Shown here: positions 17,089 to 25,163 of the stretch, piece after piece
How positions within the stretch are numbered: position 1 is the first letter of the stretch
Layout: the number at the start of each line of letters is the position of its first letter
Origin: Roseburia_C amylophila
Lineage (GTDB): Bacteria > Bacillota > Clostridia > Lachnospirales > Lachnospiraceae
Direction: 5' to 3'
Length of the DNA stretch: 64,000 nucleotides
Assembly: GCF_025567465.1 (NCBI RefSeq)
Contig: NZ_JAOQKI010000009.1
Location: forward strand, 62,001 to 126,000
Program-made: the position numbers and the translations under genes
Notes under the pieces: generated by a model
Told to the model about the DNA's origin: nothing
Seen by the model: only the letters and a program-made list of their open reading frames with translations
Database searches by the model: none

Positions 17089-18011
17089 GTCCCATCATAA
17101 ATCATAAAATGTCTTCTTCCCTCATCATCCTTTTTTAAGATGACATACCGCTCAAAAATCTTTTGTTCCACCCATTTTCTAAGCTGTTCCTTTTGTTGTA
17201 ATTCCAACATATCTGCTGCATGGATGGTTCCAAGAATACTGCAGCCACAATGCATTACTTCATCCACTGCCTGAAAATCTTCCATGGAACCAAGTTCATC
17301 CACTGCAATTACATCCGGCGACATGGAACGAAGAAGCATCCTCATTCCAACCGCCTTTTTACACCGGTCTATCACATCTGTCCGTATGCCAAGATTATTC
17401 TGCGGAATTCCACGGCAGCAGGCTGCTATCTCAGAGCGCTCATCTACCACCCCTACCTTAAAATGTATTCTGCTTGTCTCATCTCCGGAAATCAGACGAA
17501 TACTGTCCCGGAGCAGGGTAGTCTTTCCAATCCCAACGGAAGATACGAAAAGCGTATTTCTCACTCTCTGTTCCGTTCTGATAAAGGGCAGAATTTCCTT
17601 TGCACATCCAATCTTCTGATGTGCAATTCTTATGTTCAATGATCCGACATAAGCAAGCCGTTCCACCTTTTCTCCCTCCATCCGGATCTGTCCGGTTACT
17701 CCTACCCGGTGTCCACCTTCTAAGGTCAGGAATCCACTCTTTAACTCTTCTTCATAGGCATAAATGGAATACCTGCTTAAAAAAGTCAGCATCGCAGAAA
17801 TATCACTTTCCTTTATGTAATAACTTCCTTCCGCCTCCACACTTAATCTGCCACTTAGCTTATCTAAAAAATATTCCTTTCTCCCATCCCAGAGAATCAT
17901 CGGCTGGTTTATACGGATGCGTATTTCCTCTGTCTCCTTTAATTTATCTTTATTTGCAAGCAGCATTTTCCGAAGCTCTGCTGGAAAAATCTGAAGTACC
18001 TGTTCTAACAT
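17064..18011 (-). CDS. spoIIIAA: Stage III sporulation protein AA (secretion-type ATPase)
   Basis: AAA-type ATPase related to secretion ATPases, proposed to power the SpoIIIA-SpoIIQ channel. The nucleotide-binding loop reads VSSVGIGKTTLLRD: Gly-Lys-Thr is intact, but the Pro-Pro normally seen before it is Ser-Val here. Walker B is PDVIAVDELGSMED, with HCGCSILGTIHAAD after it. I place the start at ATG 18011 (about 315 residues); GTG at 18026 directly abuts GGAG and is the other choice. First gene of spoIIIAA-AH; the promoter, expected to depend on sigma E, is not obvious because a repeat element begins about 40 bases upstream. Confidence 0.92.
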   Translation of the reverse strand: MLEQVLQIFPAELRKMLLANKDKLKETEEIRIRINQPMILWDGRKEYFLDKLSGRLSVEAEGSYYIKESDISAMLTFLSRYSIYAYEEELKSGFLTLEGGHRVGVTGQIRMEGEKVERLAYVGSLNIRIAHQKIGCAKEILPFIRTEQRVRNTLFVSSVGIGKTTLLRDSIRLISGDETSRIHFKVGVVDERSEIAACCRGIPQNNLGIRTDVIDRCKKAVGMRMLLRSMSPDVIAVDELGSMEDFQAVDEVMHCGCSILGTIHAADMLELQQKEQLRKWVEQKIFERYVILKKDDEGRRHFMIYDGTWEKIWSD

Positions 18012-18068
18012 TGTTTCCGGATTCACTCCTTTCTTTTATAAAAATGTTCTTTCTAAAATTATTAACCC

Positions 18069-18293
18069 GGCGTCATGGTTCCTCAAAAAGGAATGCCACA
18101 TAAAAGTTGTAAGCGGCACTAAGAATTTTAATTAAGATATTGTTTTTCCCGGCAACCGGCGCAAATTCACATCCATGTTCAGGTTGCGCCTCGCTGTCAC
18201 ATCCATGTGCCAGCGTTGCCTGGTGCCCACTGAAATTCCAAGTGCCGCTAACAGCTTTCATCAGGCATCCATACTTCGAGGAACCATGCCGCC
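18069..18293. repeat. Long nested palindromic element (candidate MITE or structured RNA)
   Basis: About 225 bp bounded by 16-base inverted ends (GGCGTCATGGTTCCTC at 18069-18084, GAGGAACCATGCCGCC at 18278-18293). Inside, further inverted pairs nest in order: GTAAGCGGCACT/AGTGCCGCTAAC (18109-18120, 18241-18252), GGCAAC/GTTGCC (18151, 18215), GGCGCAA/TTGCGCC (18158, 18184) and CGCTG/CAGCG (18192, 18211). CACATCCATG occurs twice directly (18168, 18198). Five T residues follow the right end. An 81-codon frame on the minus strand has no ribosome binding site and is not taken as a gene. It lies directly upstream of spoIIIAA. Confidence 0.75.
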
Positions 18294-18380
18294 TTTTTCC
18301 CCAATCATAGAAAAACATTTTCCATATCTTCCAGACTTTTTCTCGCTACTTGCGTAACTACGAGAAACATGCGTAAAAAA
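18294..18380. other. Spacer between the palindromic element and repeat copy A
   Basis: AT-rich. The only structure seen is CTCGCTACTTGCG/CGTAACTACGAG, a weak inverted repeat around 18343-18364. No gene. Confidence 0.4.
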
Positions 18381-18507
18381 GAATGTGCCTTGGCACATTC
18401 TCGCGCCTGCGGCGGTCGCTTGCGACATCTACCTTATACGCCGCAGTGCGCATCCTCGCGGAGCATTTTTTACTTTACAGGAAAGTAATTTCCTGTAAAG
18501 TAAAAAA
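18381..18507. repeat. 127-bp structured repeat, copy A
   Basis: Same orientation as copy B (18648-18774), with four mismatches in 127 bases. It holds three hairpins: GAATGTGCC/GGCACATTC (18381-18400); CTGCGGCG/CGCCGCAG enclosing GTCGC/GCGAC (about 18407-18446); and TTTTTTACTTTACAGGAAA with its complement (to 18507). Base composition is much richer in G+C than the surroundings. No coding potential is evident. Confidence 0.9.
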
Positions 18508-18647
18508 GTCGCAAGGATTTCTCCTCACGACTAATATATGACTTGTCTTATAAAATATGCTCTAAAATTTGTTTCCCGCCTACAAAACCTGCCACCGGCA
18601 GTTTCTTACAAATGCTTGGCAACCCATAAGCTTGGCAATAGAACAGA
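18508..18647. other. Spacer between repeat copies A and B
   Basis: About 140 bases without gene signals. CTTGGCAA occurs twice (near 18615 and 18631). A plus-strand frame beginning at 18538 has no ribosome binding site and runs into the repeat. Confidence 0.4.
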
Positions 18648-18774
18648 GAATATGCCTTGGCACATTCTCGCGCCTGCGGCGGTCGCTTGCGACATCTACC
18701 TTATACGCCGCAGTGTGCATCCTCGCGGAGCGTTTTTTACTTTACAGGAAAGCAATTTCCTGTAAAGTAAAAAA
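18648..18774. repeat. 127-bp structured repeat, copy B
   Basis: Direct repeat of copy A. The differences are single substitutions; the one in the first stem (A for G at 18652) weakens that hairpin slightly, and the 3' hairpin loop is GCAA, as in the partial copy at 2519-2566, versus GTAA in copy A. Its 3' hairpin abuts the rpsU terminator. Confidence 0.9.
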
Positions 18775-18776
18775 GT

Positions 18777-18804
18777 GAAAGCTGTCACAAATGTGACAGC
18801 TTTC
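18777..18804 (-). terminator. Terminator of rpsU
   Basis: A perfect 28-base palindrome, GAAAGCTGTCACA then its complement, seven bases after the rpsU stop. On the minus strand it is followed by ACTTTTTTAC. Confidence 0.8.
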
Positions 18805-18811
18805 TATCTTA

Positions 18812-18988
18812 TTAGTTGTACTTACGTTTTCTTGCAGCTTCCGACTTTTTCTTACGTTTAACACTTGGTTTCTCGTAATGCTCTCTTTTACGGATTTCCT
18901 GCTGGATACCAGCTTTCGCACAGTTTCTTTTGAATCTGCGTAAAGCGCTATCTAACGTCTCGTTTTCTTTTACGATTACATTTGACAT
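18812..18988 (-). CDS. rpsU: 30S ribosomal protein S21
   Basis: The 58-residue translation begins MSNVIVKENETLDSALRRF and ends in the very basic KKKSEAARKRKYN, the standard bacterial S21 sequence and length. The ATG at 18988 is preceded by AGGTGTGAGACA and, further up, GGAGG. It stands alone with its own promoter and terminator. Confidence 0.97.
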   Translation of the reverse strand: MSNVIVKENETLDSALRRFKRNCAKAGIQQEIRKREHYEKPSVKRKKKSEAARKRKYN

Positions 18989-19065
18989 TGTCTCACACCT
19001 AACCTCCCTCCAGTTGCGTATTGTGCATATTCAACTGTTTGGGTAATTTTATTGCACTACCAAAG

Positions 19066-19093
19066 ATTATAGCATAATTTTCCCGTACGTCAA
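19066..19093 (-). promoter_or_regulatory. Promoter of rpsU
   Basis: TTGACG (19088-19093) and TATAAT (19066-19071) on the minus strand with a 16-base spacer and a TG one base before the -10 box (extended -10). Confidence 0.65.
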
Positions 19094-19148
19094 CCGTTTT
19101 TTTGCTGTTTTTCCAATTTTCCGGAAAATATTTTTAATTCAGTATATT

Positions 19149-21812
19149 TTATGCTAACTGCTGTGTAAGAACAATCTTTGCTTCTGTCAAAGCATCTTTG
19201 ATGCCAGCCGGATTCTTACCACCAGCCTGGGCCATATTTGGACGGCCACCGCCGCCTCCGCCAACCTTCGCAGCAATTCCCTTGATGAGGTTACCGGCAT
19301 GTGCACCCTTGCCCATTGCTTCCTCAGTTGCCATTGTAACAAGATTTACTTTGCCATCACAATCAGAAGCTAATACGATAACACCTTCGCCAAGCTTCTC
19401 TTTGAGCTGGTCTCCTAAGTCTCTTAAACCATTCATATCTACACCGGAAACGCTGGTTGCTAAAAGTTTCACACCAGCTACTTCCTCCACCTGATTCATA
19501 ACATCGCCTAATGCATCCTTTGCCGCTTTGCTCTTTAAGGATTCATTTTCAGACTGTAATGCTTTTACTTCGCCTAATACATGATTTACACGCTCAACAA
19601 GATTTGCAGGTGTCGCTTTTAATAATTTTGCAACCTCTTTTAAGGTTTCTTCTAACTGGTCATAATATTCAAATACACCTTTGGATGTCAGGGCTTCAAT
19701 TCTTCTGACACCCGCCTGGATTCCAGCCTCGGAAATAATCTTAAATGCCTGAACTGCACTTGTATTGCTTACATGGGTACCACCGCAAAGCTCGGTAGAA
19801 AAATCTCCCATTTTTACAACACGGACTGTATCACCGTATTTCTCACCAAATAATGCCATTGCACCGGTCTTCTTTGCATCCTCTAAAGACATTACTTCTG
19901 TTATAACAGGAAGTGCTTCTGCAATTTTCTGGTTTACAATGTCTTCCACTTTGGTAATCTCATCTGCTGTCATTGCTGAGAAATGTGTAAAGTCAAATCT
20001 TAATCTGTGCTCGTCTACATAAGAACCGGACTGCTGTACATGGGTACCAAGTACTTCTCTTAAAGCTTCCTGAAGAAGATGTGTTGCACTGTGGTTCTTT
20101 CCGATTGCAAGTCTTCTGTCTACATCAATGGAAAGTTCTACTTCATCACCGGTCTTAATCATTCCCTTGGTAACTTTACCAATATGTCCGACTTTGCCGC
20201 CAAGCATCTTTACGGTATCTTCTACTTCAAAGACAAAGCTTCCGTCCTTGCTGCTGATAACACCAGTATCTGCTACCTGTCCACCCATGGTTGCATAGAA
20301 TGGAGTCTTCTCTACGAAAATAGTTCCAATCTCACCATCGGATAAAGCTTCTGTGATTTCAGTCTCAGTAGTCATTACTGTAATCTTGGAAGTATAAGTA
20401 TTGTTCTCATATCCGACAAATTCAGTTGTAATACTTGGGTCGATGGATTCATATACGGTAACATCTGCGCCCATGTAGTTGGTTACTTTTCTTGCTTTTC
20501 TTGCTTTCTCTCTCTGCTCTTCCATTGCAGCCTTAAATCCGGCTTCATCAATGGTAAATCCTTTTTCTTCTAAGATTTCCTGGGTCAGGTCAAGAGGGAA
20601 TCCGTAAGTATCGTAAAGCTTGAAAGCATCCGCTCCGGATAATTCTTTCTTTCCTTCTTTTTCCAGCTTGTCCTGCATCTCTGCTAAGATAGCAAGTCCC
20701 TGATCAATTGTTTTATTGAATTTTTCTTCTTCCTGGGATAATACCTTGAAGATGAAATCTTTCTTCTCTTCTAATTCCGGATAACCATCCTTGCTCTCAT
20801 GAATAACAGTATCACTGAGTTTTGCTAAGAACAGTCCGTCAATTCCAAGTAATCTGCCATGTCTTGCAGCGCGCCGAATCAGTCTTCTTAAAACATAACC
20901 TCTTCCCTCGTTACTTGGCATAATTCCGTCAGATACCATAAAGGTTACAGACCGGATATGGTCTGTAATCAGACGGATAGAAACATCATCTAATGCATCC
21001 TGCTGATAAGTCTTTCCTGATAATTCACAAATCTTATCACGGATTGCTTTCATAGTATCAATATCAAATACGGAGTCTACATCCTGCATAACAACTGCCA
21101 GACGCTCTAATCCCATTCCGGTATCAATATTTTTCTGGGAAAGCTCGGTATAACCACCTTTGCCATCTCCTTCGAACTGTGTAAATACGTTGTTCCATAC
21201 TTCCATGAAACGGTCGCACTCACATCCTACTTTACAGTCAGGACTTCCACAGCCATATTTTTCTCCACGGTCATAATAGATTTCAGAACATGGTCCGCAA
21301 GGTCCTGCACCATGCTCCCAGAAGTTATCACATTCTCCGGTTTCCGGGTCACGATAGAATCTGGTAATTTTCTCTGCCGGAACACCGACTTCTTTAGTCC
21401 AGATTTCAAATGCTTCTTCGTCCTCTCCATAAATAGATGGATACAGACGCTCCGGATCAAGCTCTAACACTTTTGTTAAGAATTCCCATGACCATGCAAT
21501 TGCTTCATGTTTGAAATAATCACCAAAAGAGAAGTTTCCAAGCATCTCAAAGAAGGTAAGATGTCTTGCTGTCTTACCTACATTTTCAATATCTCCGGTA
21601 CGAATACATTTCTGACAGGTTGTCACTCTTCTTCTCGGCGGAATCTCCTGTCCTGTAAAATATGGCTTTAATGGAGCCATACCAGCATTGATAAGCAGAA
21701 GACTGTTATCATTATGTGGTACTAAAGAAAAGCTCTTCATTGCCAGATGTCCTTTGCTCTCAAAGAATTCAAGATACATTCTTCTTAAGTCATTTACTCC
21801 GTATTTCTTCAC
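19149..21812 (-). CDS. alaS: Alanyl-tRNA synthetase
   Basis: Charges tRNA-Ala and edits mischarged Ser and Gly. The 887-residue length is standard. Class II core at the N-terminus (FFESKGHLAMKS, GNFSFGDYFKHEAI), the tRNA-binding middle, an editing domain with HSATHLL and the zinc-binding CGGTHV, and a Gly-rich C-terminal domain (KVGGGGGGRPNMAQAGG). A cysteine-rich insert (CGSPDCKVGCECDRF, about 190-205) is common in clostridial AlaRS. The start is GTG at 21812 behind GGAGGAATTATT. The 54-residue membrane protein gene lies 18 bases upstream and probably shares its transcript. Confidence 0.97.
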   Translation of the reverse strand: MKKYGVNDLRRMYLEFFESKGHLAMKSFSLVPHNDNSLLLINAGMAPLKPYFTGQEIPPRRRVTTCQKCIRTGDIENVGKTARHLTFFEMLGNFSFGDYFKHEAIAWSWEFLTKVLELDPERLYPSIYGEDEEAFEIWTKEVGVPAEKITRFYRDPETGECDNFWEHGAGPCGPCSEIYYDRGEKYGCGSPDCKVGCECDRFMEVWNNVFTQFEGDGKGGYTELSQKNIDTGMGLERLAVVMQDVDSVFDIDTMKAIRDKICELSGKTYQQDALDDVSIRLITDHIRSVTFMVSDGIMPSNEGRGYVLRRLIRRAARHGRLLGIDGLFLAKLSDTVIHESKDGYPELEEKKDFIFKVLSQEEEKFNKTIDQGLAILAEMQDKLEKEGKKELSGADAFKLYDTYGFPLDLTQEILEEKGFTIDEAGFKAAMEEQREKARKARKVTNYMGADVTVYESIDPSITTEFVGYENNTYTSKITVMTTETEITEALSDGEIGTIFVEKTPFYATMGGQVADTGVISSKDGSFVFEVEDTVKMLGGKVGHIGKVTKGMIKTGDEVELSIDVDRRLAIGKNHSATHLLQEALREVLGTHVQQSGSYVDEHRLRFDFTHFSAMTADEITKVEDIVNQKIAEALPVITEVMSLEDAKKTGAMALFGEKYGDTVRVVKMGDFSTELCGGTHVSNTSAVQAFKIISEAGIQAGVRRIEALTSKGVFEYYDQLEETLKEVAKLLKATPANLVERVNHVLGEVKALQSENESLKSKAAKDALGDVMNQVEEVAGVKLLATSVSGVDMNGLRDLGDQLKEKLGEGVIVLASDCDGKVNLVTMATEEAMGKGAHAGNLIKGIAAKVGGGGGGRPNMAQAGGKNPAGIKDALTEAKIVLTQQLA

Positions 21813-21830
21813 AATAATTCCTCCAAAAAA

Positions 21831-21995
21831 CTATTTTTCTTCCTTTTTATCTTCATGTAATGCCAGTTCCTTTGCATCTTTCCGTTTCCGCAGTGCAATA
21901 CCTGTAAACACACCGAGAACTGCAATTGCAACCAGAATCACAAAAATAACTACATACTGTAAAAAACTGCCTCCAAATGCGAGAAATTTATCCAT
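21831..21995 (-). CDS. Small single-pass membrane protein (54 aa), unknown function
   Basis: ATG at 21995 with AGGAGG seven bases upstream. The translation starts MDKFLAFGGSFLQYVV, has one hydrophobic helix (about 11-36) and ends in a lysine- and glutamate-rich tail (LRKRKDAKELALHEDKKEEK). I do not recognise a family. A good promoter and a structured leader precede it and alaS follows after 18 bases, so it may be the first gene of the alaS transcript. Strong ribosome binding site and clean topology argue for a real gene. Confidence 0.75.
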   Translation of the reverse strand: MDKFLAFGGSFLQYVVIFVILVAIAVLGVFTGIALRKRKDAKELALHEDKKEEK

Positions 21996-22089
21996 ACATT
22001 CTTCCTCCTGTTTTTAACTCCGGGAACCACTTTTTACCGATTTCCCGTGTAACGAAATTGTTTCCTTCCCCTAAGCAGGAAACGTATTA
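21996..22089 (-). promoter_or_regulatory. Structured 5' leader of the 54-aa gene and alaS
   Basis: Two hairpins can form in the leader: GTTTCC/GGAAAC (22060-22083) and CGGGAA/TTCCCG (22021-22047). There is no T-box sequence or tRNA-anticodon specifier, although alaS follows. No known riboswitch core is recognised. Confidence 0.4.
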
Positions 22090-22118
22090 AGTATAGACCA
22101 ATTAATGGCATAATTCAA
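22090..22118 (-). promoter_or_regulatory. Promoter of the 54-aa gene and alaS
   Basis: TTGAAT (22113-22118) and TATACT (22090-22095) on the minus strand with a 17-base spacer, just after the MBL-fold gene ends. Confidence 0.6.
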
Positions 22119-22123
22119 GAATT

Positions 22124-22882
22124 TCATTTGAGATTGTCCATATCAAATACCTGATTTTCTTTTTCGATATCCATGATTCGGTCCGTATACAAATGATTAT
22201 CACATTTTTGCTTGTATTTTTCAATGGCAGAATAATCCTGCCACATATGCATCGGGAATACATAATCAGCTTCCACATTCTTCATGAAATAAGAAAAACC
22301 AAGGTCAGTATACTCACCAAGTCTCGGGTCTAATACCACAAATGCCACATTGATATGCTCACCTTCTAACTTGCGTATCTGGTGTCTATAGTCCCGCTCC
22401 ATCTTGCCATTAATCAGCTCTCCCACATGCTCCATCTTCCAGTTATGAAGGTCTCCTGCATGATAAATGGTCTTGCCACAGGTCTTTACCAGAAACGCCA
22501 CACCGGCATCCGTGGAACGAAGGGTTTTTACCGTCACTTTTCCGATTTCATATTTCTTATCCGGAATGACATATTCGATACATTTCTTTACCCGCTCCGG
22601 AATACCGTGTTTTTTCATAAAATTCGGACTCATTTTTGTATCTTTTGACAAAATAAAATGAATGTCTTCATAATCCTCTGCCAGTTTTAAAATATTCATA
22701 TCAAAGTGGTCCTGATGCTTATGGCTTGCAAAGAAATAAATGGATTTGTCTTTGTCAAATACCGGAAGCACTCCGGTAAAAGTATAACCGGTTACACGGT
22801 TTCCTTCAAAATAATCAAATATCAAAACCACATCTTCCATTTCCACCACAAAACAGCTATGATGCACAAATATTACTTTCAT
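22124..22882 (-). CDS. MBL-fold metallo-hydrolase (UlaG-like)
   Basis: A 252-residue protein with the metallo-beta-lactamase metal motif ASHKHQDHFD (about 53-62) and a second histidine-aspartate in IYHAGDLHNW. HHSCFVVE at the N-terminus is typical of the L-ascorbate-6-phosphate lactonase-like branch. The substrate is not predictable. It begins 11 bases after the deaminase gene, so the two form a unit with the purine phosphorylase, perhaps in nucleoside or sulfur-metabolite handling. ATG behind GAGAGGAACGAT. Confidence 0.8.
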   Translation of the reverse strand: MKVIFVHHSCFVVEMEDVVLIFDYFEGNRVTGYTFTGVLPVFDKDKSIYFFASHKHQDHFDMNILKLAEDYEDIHFILSKDTKMSPNFMKKHGIPERVKKCIEYVIPDKKYEIGKVTVKTLRSTDAGVAFLVKTCGKTIYHAGDLHNWKMEHVGELINGKMERDYRHQIRKLEGEHINVAFVVLDPRLGEYTDLGFSYFMKNVEADYVFPMHMWQDYSAIEKYKQKCDNHLYTDRIMDIEKENQVFDMDNLK

Positions 22883-22892
22883 ATCGTTCCTC

Positions 22893-24197
22893 TCATTTCA
22901 TTCTGCCAATAATTTCATTTGCTTTCCGGTATATTTCTTCTGGTTCAAATCCAATCTGAAATGTGTTATCTTCATAAAGAATTTGTCCATTTACCATGGT
23001 AAGCTTTACATTCTGTTTGCTTCCGCTGTATACAATATTCCTGACAAGATTATTTTCCGGCTGCATATTCGGCTGCTTTAAATCAAGCATGATTAAATCT
23101 GCTTTCTTTCCCTCTGCCAGACTATCGCATTCATTTAATCCCATGGCAGCAGCTCCTCCTGTCGTTGCCATATAAAGTACTTCTTCCGCACCAACACAGG
23201 CTGCATCCTTTTCTCTGACCTTTGCCAGACCGGTAGTTAAAAACATTTCCCGGAACATATCAAGGCAGTTGTTACTTGCCGGGCCATCTGTTCCGATAGC
23301 AAGATTAATTTCCTCTTTTATAAAGCGGTCAATCGGTGCGATTCCGCTTGCCAGCTTCAGATTCGATGCAGGATTCGTTACTGCCGTAAGATTTCTCTTT
23401 CGAAAAATTTCAAAATCCTCATCTTCAAAATATACACAGTGATAACCACCGCCGCCATATTGAAACATTCCAAGCTCTTCCATCAGCCGGGTCGGTGTCA
23501 TTCCATAACGCTCCTTACACTGTTCCACTTCAAGTGCAGTCTCGGAATTATGAAAATATACCGGTGCATGCAGCTTTTCGGATAATGCTGCCACCTGTTT
23601 TAAGTGCTCTTTTGAGGTGGTATATTCCGCATGAAATCCCGGCACATAACCGGTTAAGTCACTCATTTCATTGACTTTATGATAAATTTCTTCCATCTCT
23701 TCAATGGAGCTTGTAAAATCATTGAAGCTGCTGACCTGCATGGTCCGGAATCCACAGTCTATGGAAGCCTTTGCAATTGTCTCCGGAAAGAAATACATAT
23801 CAAAATTTGAAGTGATGCCGCTGGTCAGATATTCCATGATGCCTAGTATGCTGAGCCAGTATATATCATCTGCCGTAAGCAGTGCCTCTTTCGGAAATAC
23901 CTGCTTTGTCAGCCAGTCCTGTAATGGCAGGTCATCCGCATAGGAACGTAAAAATGTCATAGCCGTATGGGTATGGGCATTTTTAAATCCCGGCAGCAGC
24001 AGGTTTTTCTCTGCGTCAATTTCCCTGTCCCAAAGAATCATTCCTGCCGGCTCTTTTTCAAAAACACGTTCCGTATCAAGGCCATCCCCGATATAGATAA
24101 TCTCATTCTTCTTTACCCACAATTCCCCGGTTATCACCTGAAAAGAATGTCCCTCTGACGGCTCTAAGATTCTGGCATTGTAAAAACGTATATTCAT
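22893..24197 (-). CDS. mtaD: Amidohydrolase, MTA/SAH deaminase family
   Basis: Metal-dependent deaminase of 434 residues related to 5-methylthioadenosine/S-adenosylhomocysteine deaminase. The metal motif LPGFKNAHTHTAM with LRSYADDLPLQDWL directly after it is diagnostic; FHAEYTTS and GTDGPASNN supply further ligands. ATG at 24197 has GGAGG nine bases upstream; the earlier TTG at 24203 is too close to it. Downstream of a purine nucleoside phosphorylase, so deamination of adenosine, MTA or SAH followed by phosphorolysis is a sensible pathway; exact substrate unproven. Confidence 0.83.
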   Translation of the reverse strand: MNIRFYNARILEPSEGHSFQVITGELWVKKNEIIYIGDGLDTERVFEKEPAGMILWDREIDAEKNLLLPGFKNAHTHTAMTFLRSYADDLPLQDWLTKQVFPKEALLTADDIYWLSILGIMEYLTSGITSNFDMYFFPETIAKASIDCGFRTMQVSSFNDFTSSIEEMEEIYHKVNEMSDLTGYVPGFHAEYTTSKEHLKQVAALSEKLHAPVYFHNSETALEVEQCKERYGMTPTRLMEELGMFQYGGGGYHCVYFEDEDFEIFRKRNLTAVTNPASNLKLASGIAPIDRFIKEEINLAIGTDGPASNNCLDMFREMFLTTGLAKVREKDAACVGAEEVLYMATTGGAAAMGLNECDSLAEGKKADLIMLDLKQPNMQPENNLVRNIVYSGSKQNVKLTMVNGQILYEDNTFQIGFEPEEIYRKANEIIGRMK

Positions 24198-24288
24198 ACG
24201 CAATCCCCTCCTTATCTTCTACCTTCTTCTGATAGATATCTGCCTCTTATATTTAATTTCTATAGCTGCTTCCCGCTATACCATTTTC

Positions 24289-25125
24289 TTACAGAAATGT
24301 TTTCATACCGGTAATAGAATCGGTCACCAGCTTTTTAAACAATGGTGCAACACGATCTGCTGTCTCCTGAACTTCACGGTGTATCAGTGAAAATGGTGAA
24401 ATTCCTGCCGCGAGATTTGAAATACAGGAAATACCGCAGATTTTCATCCCCATATGATTTGCTGCAATGGCTTCACAGGCTGTACTCATGCCTACCGCAT
24501 CTGCCCCCAGTACACGGCACATGGAAATCTCCTGTGGTGTTTCAAAATTCGGTCCTGATAACTGCAGGTAAGTGCCTTCCCGAAGCGGAATATCTGCTTC
24601 AATGGCAGCTTTTCGGATTATTTTCTGTAAATCCTCATCATAGATATGGCTCATATCCGGGAACCTTTCCCCCAGTTCATCGATATTTGCCCCGATTAAA
24701 GGAGATGGTACAAAGCAGCCAATCTGCCCGGTAATCATCATCAGATCTCCGGCTTTCATTCCCTGCTGTATTCCCCCTGCAGCATTGGTAAGAAAGAGTA
24801 CCTTTGCTCCCATCATTTTCATTAATCTTGTTGGCAGCACAACATCCTGCATGGAATAACCTTCGTAATAATGCACACGTCCCTGCATACATACTACCGG
24901 CACATCCCCTACATAACCGAATACGAAGCGCCCCTTATGCCCCGGTACCGTTGATACCGGAAACCCTTCGATATCGTGATAATCAAGCACTGCTTCCACC
25001 TTCATATTTGTGTCAGCATAATCTCCTAATCCGGAGCCTAAAATCAATGCTGCCTGTGGTTTAAAATCAATCTTATCTTCAAAACATGCATAACATTTTA
25101 AAAGCTTTTCATATACTTCGTTCAT
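24289..25125 (-). CDS. punA: Purine nucleoside phosphorylase (trimeric type)
   Basis: Cleaves inosine or guanosine with phosphate to base and ribose 1-phosphate. The 278-residue protein shows LILGSGLGDYAD, the phosphate-binding VPGHKGRF, RVHYYEGY, and the base-site region LSGPNFETPQE followed by GADAVGMSTACEAI. ATG at 25125 follows AGGAGTGAGGAGC; the longer frame has no reason to be used. DeoB elsewhere in the window would convert the ribose 1-phosphate. Confidence 0.93.
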   Translation of the reverse strand: MNEVYEKLLKCYACFEDKIDFKPQAALILGSGLGDYADTNMKVEAVLDYHDIEGFPVSTVPGHKGRFVFGYVGDVPVVCMQGRVHYYEGYSMQDVVLPTRLMKMMGAKVLFLTNAAGGIQQGMKAGDLMMITGQIGCFVPSPLIGANIDELGERFPDMSHIYDEDLQKIIRKAAIEADIPLREGTYLQLSGPNFETPQEISMCRVLGADAVGMSTACEAIAANHMGMKICGISCISNLAAGISPFSLIHREVQETADRVAPLFKKLVTDSITGMKTFL

Positions 25126-25163
25126 GCTCCTCACTCCTTTTAACAATTATACCTTCCTATGTA

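Noticed and set aside
18073..18318. Minus-strand reading frame of 81 codons in the palindromic element
   Set aside because: No ribosome binding site, and the sequence is explained by nested inverted repeats.
18538..18778. Two overlapping plus-strand reading frames across repeat copy B
   Set aside because: No ribosome binding sites; they run through the hairpins of the repeat.
21996..22118. T-box riboswitch upstream of alaS
   Set aside because: The conserved T-box sequence and specifier loop are absent, although two hairpins are present.
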